Below are positions 7,050 to 12,155 of a DNA stretch of 12,155 nucleotides, piece by piece. Under the pieces are notes generated by a model. The model ran no database searches and was not told the DNA's origin. It worked only from the letters and a program-made list of their open reading frames with translations. Origin of the DNA: an uncultured Legionellales bacterium. GTDB lineage: Bacteria; Pseudomonadota; Gammaproteobacteria; UBA1113. Every line of letters starts with the position of its first letter. The first letter of the stretch is position 1. The stretch spans positions 1 through 12,155 of the forward strand of contig CAMFJO010000007.1 of the NCBI GenBank assembly GCA_945956945.1, given 5' to 3'. The position numbers and the translations under genes are program-made.

Positions 7050-10000
7050 AAACATTGATCCCAGAAGAAAAAGTAAAACCGCAATTTAAATTTGCCACCG
7101 AATTAACCGTCCTAGAAAAAACATTTGCCGGCGCTATAGAATTCTTAAGAAATACCAAGGTAGATGCCGATCCCAAAGGAAAAGCTTTATTTGATTTACC
7201 GTGGTTCTTGGTACTCGGCGGACCACAGACTGGCAAATCCTCTTTATTGGCGCATTCTAGTTTAAATTTTATCTTAACCAAAAAATCGTCCTTGCCAGGA
7301 CACACCATTCCCACGACGCGTCATTGCGATTTGTGGGTATCACGTGAGGCGGTTTTTTTTGATACCTCTGGGCAATTTACTTTACACGATGCGGCCCATC
7401 AAGGCAGTGCGCAACTATGGGAATATTTTCTTGAACTGCTATTCAAAGAAAAGAAAGCACCTATACAAGGTATTATTTTGACTTTAAGCCTGGAACGCTT
7501 GGCATTACAAAGTAAAGAGGAGCAATCCTGGCATTTTCAAAATATCTCGGAACGTTTGCAAGAATTAAAAGCAAAACAAACACACACCGCCCCTATTTAT
7601 CTGTTATTGACCAAGGCGGATTGTTTAGCTGGCTTCAGTGAGTATTTTGATGATTTATCACCGGAGGAACGCGAGCAACCTTGGGGCTTGAGTTTTAATG
7701 AAGATGAATTAAGTTCAGCGCAAACCTTATTAGATACTTTTACCTTAAAATTTAATAGCCTTATTCAAAACTTGAATGATCGCTTAATAACAAGATTACA
7801 CAGTGAACGTGATTGGCACCGGCGTGCGTCTATTAAAGATTTTCCCTTACAGGTAGAAAGCCTGAAAAAGACATTGAGTTATTTTCTTCATAAGCAATTA
7901 GACAATTTTACTACTTTATCTACTTTTGTCCTAAGAGGTATTTATTTTACCAGCGCCATCCCAGAAGAACATATTATTGATAGATTGTTAAAACCTTTGT
8001 CTCAAAGTTTTTCTCTAACACACTACACCAGGCCATTATTGACACCGCAAAGACAAGCCAAAGAACCCTTTTTCATTAAAAACCTATTTAGAAAAATTAT
8101 CCTTGCCGATCAAAGGATATTTAACTTACAAAAAAACCTGGTACAATTTAAACGTCAGCTATGGCAACGTAGAACCTTATTAACGGCGATTGCTGCCAGT
8201 ATCATCGGCACCTTTTTCTATTGGGGCTATCATCTCTCACAAAATATCAATAATGTGGCTGTCGCTGAAAAAGCCATTACACGCTATCAATTTTTAACGG
8301 CTGAGATGCCCGTCAACTTATCACCACAACAGTCTTTCGCTGCTTTAGAAAGTTTATTTAGCATGCAAAATGCGCTGGATAAAACACGCTTGCCGAAGCT
8401 ATTGCAATGGACTAATCGGCATCCTGATCTCTCCTCACAGCAAAAGATAATGTTAATCAATGGTATTCAAAAAATATTATCCTGGCAACTTGCGCAAATA
8501 CTAGAAAAAGAGTTAACCCGCAAAAACCCTTCAGCAACCACGCTTTATGGCGCTTTAAAAACCTATCAGGCTATCAATTCTCCCCAACAGTTTGAAAAAG
8601 ACTATGCGCAAAATTGGTTAACGCATTATTGGCAAGATACTTTCCATCCCAGTACAGCCGAACTACACACCATAGAAACGCAATTAAAAAATTTACCACA
8701 ACTTCCCAAGGTAACATTGCCCGCCACCCTGCTCAAACAAGCGTATGATAATTTGGCGCAACAGCCACCAGAAAAACTCATTAATGCGATGGCTAATAAT
8801 GAGTATGCATTACACCATGCGCCACTTATCATACAATTGCCTACGGATAATACCTTGTTCCAATTCAAGCTCAATGCAGATAATTACAGTATTCCGCCAC
8901 AATTTACCAAAGAAAATTTCATGACGATGTACGATCGTGAATTACCTGCTGCATTGACACAATTGCAAAAGGGTCAATCTATTTTAAAAAATTACCCCGT
9001 AGAAACGCTTAATCGGGATGAACTCTTGCAGAAAGCCCGTGACGAGTATATGGCGCAATACATTGCCACCTGGCAAATGGTACCCCGCTCTATCCATTTG
9101 GATAACAGCACCGATCTCAATAGGATCCAAGAAACCCTCACACAAATGGTAGATCCTCATTCAACTTTCTCGACTTTCTTAAAAACCATACAAAATAATA
9201 CCAATGTATTATACCAAGGCATGCCAACGCCCATTAGCCTGGCTTTTGACAACACCACTCTGGCCCCTGCCAATACGCTGGACAAAGATTGGTATCATGA
9301 TTTAAGCCGTTTGAGTCATTTGGTGAGTAGCGTTAATAGCGCCACACGCCCCGAAGAAAAAGCCTTGTCCTTAGCACAATACCGCATGACCCATATGACT
9401 GAGGTAGATATTTTTTCAGATTTGCAAGACAAATCTACCGCCGTACCCGCTTCCTGGCAAGCCTGGAGCGAACAGTTATCGACGCAAACCTGGCAAAGAT
9501 TATTAGTGCAAAGCCAAAATAGCATTGACTCCGCCTGGCGCGATCGTATTTTGCCTTCTTATAATAATCGTATAGCACGCCATTTTCCCATCGATGCCAA
9601 TGCCAAAGAACCAATCGCCTTAAATGACTTTGAGTCTTTCTTTGCGCCCAAAGGTACTTTTAACGCGTTCTTGACTCAATATTTGGAACCTTTTATCGAT
9701 AAGACAAACCCTACACACTGGCAAGCCAAAACCCGGGATGGTCAAGGCATCGCTTTATCAGAAGAAACGCTGCAAGCGCTAAGACAAGCCGATTTGATCA
9801 CACAATTATTTTTTAAAGGTAAATCACACCTTGCGCCAGTGCAACTGGCTTTTGTTCCTACGCTGCCCAAAAATATTAAAACCGTTGCCATCAATGTTGA
9901 TGATACCCTTACCGTTTACGATCAACAAAAAGCAAAGCCCGTCACACTCATGTGGCCTGATGGTAGCCATAAAGTGAGTTTAACCATAACGGATAATAAC

Positions 10001-10222
10001 AACCAAACACAATCCTTAAACGCAGAAGGTTTATGGGCATGGGTACAATTGGTGAATCAAGGCGAATTAAAAAATACGGCGACACCCACAGAAATTGTTT
10101 TTAATCTCCCTATACAAGGTAAAAATAAGATCCAGTATACCCTTGCTACTTTGACGACGCCTATCAATCCTTTTGTTCCCGGCGTATTGCAAGGCGTCGT
10201 ATTGCCGGAAAGCATTGGTTAA
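7046..10222 (+). CDS. icmF: IcmF (TssM-like) type IVB secretion inner-membrane protein
   Basis: A 1058-residue IcmF/TssM family protein, partner of DotU in stabilising the Dot/Icm apparatus. The N-terminal cytosolic part is a P-loop GTPase-like domain. Walker A is GGPQTGKSS (G58 to S66, K64), the Walker B-like FFDTSG has D106, and the G4-like LTKAD is at 188-192. LRGIYFTSA (296-304) is typical of the family. One clear membrane segment lies at about 377-397 (TLLTAIAASIIGTFFYWGY). A long, probably periplasmic helical region follows (about 400-920). The C-terminal beta-rich IcmF_C-type domain (about 930-1058) includes VTLMWPDG, GLWAWVQL and the terminal NPFVPGVLQ. All motifs are in place and no frameshift is seen. 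The usual pair of N-terminal membrane helices of T6SS TssM is absent: residues 1-57 are hydrophilic or amphipathic. It is the last gene of the block and is translationally coupled to dotU. No other dot/icm gene lies in the window. Confidence 0.93.
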   Translation: MKTLIPEEKVKPQFKFATELTVLEKTFAGAIEFLRNTKVDADPKGKALFDLPWFLVLGGPQTGKSSLLAHSSLNFILTKKSSLPGHTIPTTRHCDLWVSREAVFFDTSGQFTLHDAAHQGSAQLWEYFLELLFKEKKAPIQGIILTLSLERLALQSKEEQSWHFQNISERLQELKAKQTHTAPIYLLLTKADCLAGFSEYFDDLSPEEREQPWGLSFNEDELSSAQTLLDTFTLKFNSLIQNLNDRLITRLHSERDWHRRASIKDFPLQVESLKKTLSYFLHKQLDNFTTLSTFVLRGIYFTSAIPEEHIIDRLLKPLSQSFSLTHYTRPLLTPQRQAKEPFFIKNLFRKIILADQRIFNLQKNLVQFKRQLWQRRTLLTAIAASIIGTFFYWGYHLSQNINNVAVAEKAITRYQFLTAEMPVNLSPQQSFAALESLFSMQNALDKTRLPKLLQWTNRHPDLSSQQKIMLINGIQKILSWQLAQILEKELTRKNPSATTLYGALKTYQAINSPQQFEKDYAQNWLTHYWQDTFHPSTAELHTIETQLKNLPQLPKVTLPATLLKQAYDNLAQQPPEKLINAMANNEYALHHAPLIIQLPTDNTLFQFKLNADNYSIPPQFTKENFMTMYDRELPAALTQLQKGQSILKNYPVETLNRDELLQKARDEYMAQYIATWQMVPRSIHLDNSTDLNRIQETLTQMVDPHSTFSTFLKTIQNNTNVLYQGMPTPISLAFDNTTLAPANTLDKDWYHDLSRLSHLVSSVNSATRPEEKALSLAQYRMTHMTEVDIFSDLQDKSTAVPASWQAWSEQLSTQTWQRLLVQSQNSIDSAWRDRILPSYNNRIARHFPIDANAKEPIALNDFESFFAPKGTFNAFLTQYLEPFIDKTNPTHWQAKTRDGQGIALSEETLQALRQADLITQLFFKGKSHLAPVQLAFVPTLPKNIKTVAINVDDTLTVYDQQKAKPVTLMWPDGSHKVSLTITDNNNQTQSLNAEGLWAWVQLVNQGELKNTATPTEIVFNLPIQGKNKIQYTLATLTTPINPFVPGVLQGVVLPESIG

Positions 10223-10248
10223 GCGCACATGCTTCCCTAAAGGCTTCA

Positions 10249-10590
10249 TTAGTTCATCGTGTATAAAGTCGGTCCTTTACGAGCTTGAGTTTTTTCATTA
10301 TCTTCACCTTGACTTGAATCTTTAAAGAAAGAAAATAATCCACAACATCCCTCGGTCTCATTCTTGTTTAAAGATGCGGTTTCTCCCTGGCCACTATTTT
10401 TGCAACGATTGCAGTCACATCCTGCATTACAAGCGACCACCAGCGCAGTGGTCGTAAACAAGGCACAACTCGCACCTGCGGCGACGCCGGCAAGGGCAGA
10501 TTTAACAGCAAAACCTGTGCCAACACCGACTCCCACGCCGGTTGCAACGCCTGCACTACCACTGGCACACATTTCTTTATTATTTTTCAT
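10249..10590 (-). CDS. Small Gly-zipper, Cys-rich membrane-like protein, unrecognised
   Basis: A 113-residue protein read from ATG at 10590-10588. I do not recognise a family. After a short polar N-terminus there is a Gly/Ala/Val-rich stretch with GxxxG and GxGxG spacing (about 11-40), continuing into a hydrophobic segment (to about 53). It is able to form one long or two short membrane helices of glycine-zipper type. A Cys cluster CNAGCDCNRC follows directly (C54, C58, C60, C63), with further cysteines at 8, 42, 82 and 83. The C-terminal third is hydrophilic and charged. It has no lipobox and only a poor match to a Sec signal peptide. A GGAGG Shine-Dalgarno 4 nt before the ATG and a plausible promoter make it a real gene rather than a shadow. 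It converges on icmF, leaving 26 nt. Glycine-zipper stretches occur in pore-forming, bacteriocin-like and secreted membrane-inserting proteins; any of these, or a metal-binding membrane protein, is possible. Function unknown. Confidence 0.72.
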   Translation of the reverse strand: MKNNKEMCASGSAGVATGVGVGVGTGFAVKSALAGVAAGASCALFTTTALVVACNAGCDCNRCKNSGQGETASLNKNETEGCCGLFSFFKDSSQGEDNEKTQARKGPTLYTMN

Positions 10591-10594
10591 AAAA

Positions 10595-10599
10595 CCTCC
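10595..10599 (-). promoter_or_regulatory. Ribosome binding site of the Gly-zipper gene
   Basis: The minus strand reads GGAGG followed by four T and the ATG. This is the strongest Shine-Dalgarno in the window and is the main support for the minus-strand gene and its start. Confidence 0.75.
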
Positions 10600-10613
10600 A
10601 TAAGATTACTGTT

Positions 10614-10641
10614 TAAATACGGCTACTGCCGACACCCTCAA
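10614..10641 (-). promoter_or_regulatory. Candidate promoter of the Gly-zipper gene
   Basis: On the minus strand a -35 TTGAGG (10641-10636) and a -10 TATTTA (10619-10614) are separated by 16 nt. Transcription would start near 10607, giving a leader of about 17 nt that just contains the GGAGG site. It is a fair but not perfect sigma-70 match. Confidence 0.45.
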
Positions 10642-10672
10642 GGCGCACCGATATTACCTGAGTATAGCGGCC

Positions 10673-10713
10673 AAATGCAATCTAAGTCATTGAAAATAAG
10701 GCTTTTTGCATTT
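10673..10713. promoter_or_regulatory. 8-bp inverted repeat overlapping the transporter promoter, possible operator
   Basis: AAATGCAA at 10673-10680 and its exact complement TTGCATTT at 10706-10713 have centres 33 nt apart, about three helical turns. The right arm covers the -35 box (TTGCAT) of the transporter promoter. The layout would suit a dimeric or looping regulator, but two 8-mers in an AT-rich spacer can pair by chance. Confidence 0.3.
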
Positions 10714-10734
10714 CAAGCACATTCTTATTATAAT
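10706..10734 (+). promoter_or_regulatory. Sigma-70 promoter of the cystine symporter gene
   Basis: TTGCAT (10706-10711) and a perfect TATAAT (10729-10734) with the ideal 17-nt spacer form the best promoter in the window. The start point would be near 10741. That leaves a leader of about 8 nt to the ATG at 10749, or about 23 nt to the ATG at 10764. Confidence 0.65.
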
Positions 10735-10748
10735 GGCTGATATTTTTT

Positions 10749-12089
10749 ATGCTGAGTTTCCTTATGCTAACCCTATTACAAAATTGGCCCATCCTTATTT
10801 TTCCTGCCTTATTGCTGTTTTTATATTATTTACACAAAAAAACCGCTTTAAGCAGTAACTTACGTATTTTTATCAGTATGGTATTGGGCATTGCTGGAGG
10901 AATGTTGCTCAATTGTTTTTCCCCTGACTTAACTCCCTTCAGCCAAAAATTTATTGGCCAATCTTTAACTTTAGTCAGCGAAGGCTATTTGGCATTGTTA
11001 AAAATGCTGGTTTTACCTTTAATTTTAACGTCCATCATCCATGCCTTTATTCACATGGGTGATCACCCCGGTGAAATGATTGCCAAATTAATTTCCCGCT
11101 CTGTGGGTCTATTATTACTGTTAACCGCGATTGCTTCGGCGATTGGTATGGCAGTGGGTTTATGGTTGCATGTGGGACAAAAATTGTCTTTACCCATAGA
11201 TGGTCCTGTGCCCACGCGTCACTACACCGGTTTAGTGGACACGCTCTTAGGCATGATCCCCAGTAATCCCATCGCTGCCATGAGCAATGAAAATACCGTC
11301 GCCATTGCCATTTTTGCCTGCTTATTGGGTATTAGCGCTTTGCAAATCTATAAGAAAGATAAAACCCACGCGGAAAATTTTAAAGAGTTTATTACCTCTA
11401 CTTTTCACATGGTGAAACAACTGGCACGTTTAGTCATCCACACAACGCCTTATGGTGTCTTAGCTTTACTCGCTAAGATCAGCGCCACTCAAGGCGTACA
11501 GACTTTATTGGGTATTGCCAATTATTTTATTGCCGTTTATATCGCCATGATACTGGTATTTATCCTGCAGTTAACTTTAGTTGCCTTTACAACCCGCATG
11601 TCTTTCTGGACTTACCTTAAAAAAGCGTATCCAGTCTTATTGGTTGCTTTCACCACGCGCTCCAGTTTTGGCTGCTTACCCGTCACAGAAGAAACACTCC
11701 GCGATCGTTTTAAAACCTCGCAACTTGCCGCAAGCTTTGTTCCCAGTATGGGCGCAACCTTAGGCATGAGCGCATGTGCCGGAGTCTTTCCTGCTTTGTT
11801 GGTCGTGATGGCTTTGGCTGTCACCCATCAACCCATGACAGTATCGATATTTTTAATGGTGATGTTCATCAACACCATTGCTTCACTCGGCATTTCCGGT
11901 ATTCCTGGAACCGCCTTTGTCGCCGCCACCGTTACGCTCACTGCCATGGGATTACCCTATGCTGTCGTCGGTTTGGTACAAGGTGTCGATAGCATCGTCG
12001 ACATGGGCCGTACCGCAACCAATGTGAATGGGGTGATGACAACGGCAATTATCGTCGATAAAACATTAGAAGGCGTTGGCAAAAATTAA
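10749..12089 (+). CDS. L-cystine/dicarboxylate symporter, DAACS family, TcyP (YdjN)-like
   Basis: An inner-membrane sodium- or proton-coupled symporter of 446 residues with the DAACS fold (eight TM helices and two re-entrant hairpins). Family marks are EGYLALLKMLVLPLILTSI (78-96), HTTPYGVLALLAKI (231-244), the hairpin-1 tip FTTRSSFGCLP (301-311), SMGATLGMSACAGVFPALL (333-351) and the TM8 segment VDSIVDMGRTATNVNG (413-428). The TRSS tip and MGRTATNV ending resemble the cystine transporters TcyP/YdjN more than the glutamate/dicarboxylate carriers GltP/DctA, which have a Ser-rich SSS tip. Cystine is therefore the likely substrate, although this is inferred from motif memory. Two starts are possible: ATG 10749, which has almost no leader, and ATG 10764, which has TGAG 7 nt upstream. 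It is divergent from the Gly-zipper gene and appears monocistronic. Cystine or cysteine uptake suits Legionellales, several of which depend on external cysteine. No clear terminator hairpin follows; only a run of eight T at 12096-12103. Confidence 0.9.
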   Translation: MLSFLMLTLLQNWPILIFPALLLFLYYLHKKTALSSNLRIFISMVLGIAGGMLLNCFSPDLTPFSQKFIGQSLTLVSEGYLALLKMLVLPLILTSIIHAFIHMGDHPGEMIAKLISRSVGLLLLLTAIASAIGMAVGLWLHVGQKLSLPIDGPVPTRHYTGLVDTLLGMIPSNPIAAMSNENTVAIAIFACLLGISALQIYKKDKTHAENFKEFITSTFHMVKQLARLVIHTTPYGVLALLAKISATQGVQTLLGIANYFIAVYIAMILVFILQLTLVAFTTRMSFWTYLKKAYPVLLVAFTTRSSFGCLPVTEETLRDRFKTSQLAASFVPSMGATLGMSACAGVFPALLVVMALAVTHQPMTVSIFLMVMFINTIASLGISGIPGTAFVAATVTLTAMGLPYAVVGLVQGVDSIVDMGRTATNVNGVMTTAIIVDKTLEGVGKN

Positions 12090-12155
12090 GTAGCATTTTT
12101 TTTACACCAGAAGATGCGTTCAACTGCATCAGTTCAATCAAGACGCGATTTGCGT

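Noticed and set aside
10207..10237. Imperfect hairpin (GGAAAGCAT / ATGCTTCCC, one mismatch, 13-nt loop) at the icmF stop codon
   Set aside because: The loop is long, there is a mismatch and no T run follows on either strand. It could act as a weak bidirectional terminator between convergent genes, but the support is too thin to list.
10364..10603. Plus-strand 79-codon Pro/Thr/Ala-rich reading frame
   Set aside because: It is the complement of the Gly-rich minus-strand gene; the repetitive PTPTPTP is the mirror of the GVGVG codons. It has no ribosome binding site.
12142..12155. ACGC-N5-GCGT element at the right edge, reminiscent of a PurR half-palindrome
   Set aside because: It is far from the pur genes, short, cut by the window edge, and a PurR of the enteric type is not expected in Legionellales.
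12090..12155. Possible terminator or next gene after the symporter
   Set aside because: Only a run of eight T and a weak 5-bp GATGC/GCATC stem are visible. The minus-strand frame reaching the edge runs into a stop inside the symporter gene, so no gene can be supported.

Overview
The window reads as a chromosomal segment of a gammaproteobacterium of the order Legionellales, an intracellular lineage related to Legionella, Coxiella or Rickettsiella. The main reason is a dotU (icmH)-icmF gene pair of the type that stabilises Dot/Icm type IVB secretion systems. It sits among moderately AT-rich housekeeping genes and unrecognised proteins of the kind such bacteria carry as effectors. The genus cannot be fixed from sequence reading alone.

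Layout. (1) Positions 1-458: the 3' end of an unrecognised gene with an Ala-rich helical stretch and a Ser/Ala/Pro-rich tail, closed by a perfect 12-bp hairpin. (2) Positions 522-1889: a lone gene for a HAD-phosphatase-like protein, probably of the DUF2608 type, with a disordered basic C-terminal tail, closed by a hairpin terminator. (3) Positions about 2068-10222: one dense co-directional block of a Bcr/CflA-type MFS exporter, purH, purD, dotU/icmH and icmF. The first two genes overlap by 35 nt, purH and purD are 27 nt apart, purD and dotU are separated by 1 nt, and dotU and icmF overlap by 4 nt (ATGA). (4) Positions 10249-10590, minus strand: a small Gly-zipper, Cys-rich membrane-like protein with a very good ribosome binding site, convergent with icmF. 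(5) A 158-bp divergent promoter region. (6) Positions 10749-12089: a TcyP/YdjN-like cystine (DAACS family) symporter.

How the genes work together. PurH and PurD catalyse steps of de novo IMP synthesis. DotU and IcmF are inner-membrane partners that in Legionella protect the Dot/Icm core complex. The operon-like packing means secretion-stabiliser genes are probably co-transcribed with purine biosynthesis and translated by coupling. The cystine transporter fits a lifestyle in which cysteine is taken from the host. The two genes upstream and the small minus-strand gene have no assignable role; they are the least explained parts of the window and are candidate effectors or accessory proteins by context only.

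No rRNA, tRNA, CRISPR array, insertion sequence or prophage signature was seen. No interval longer than 300 bases lacks a gene; the largest gaps are 1890-2067 and 10591-10748, and both are described below.
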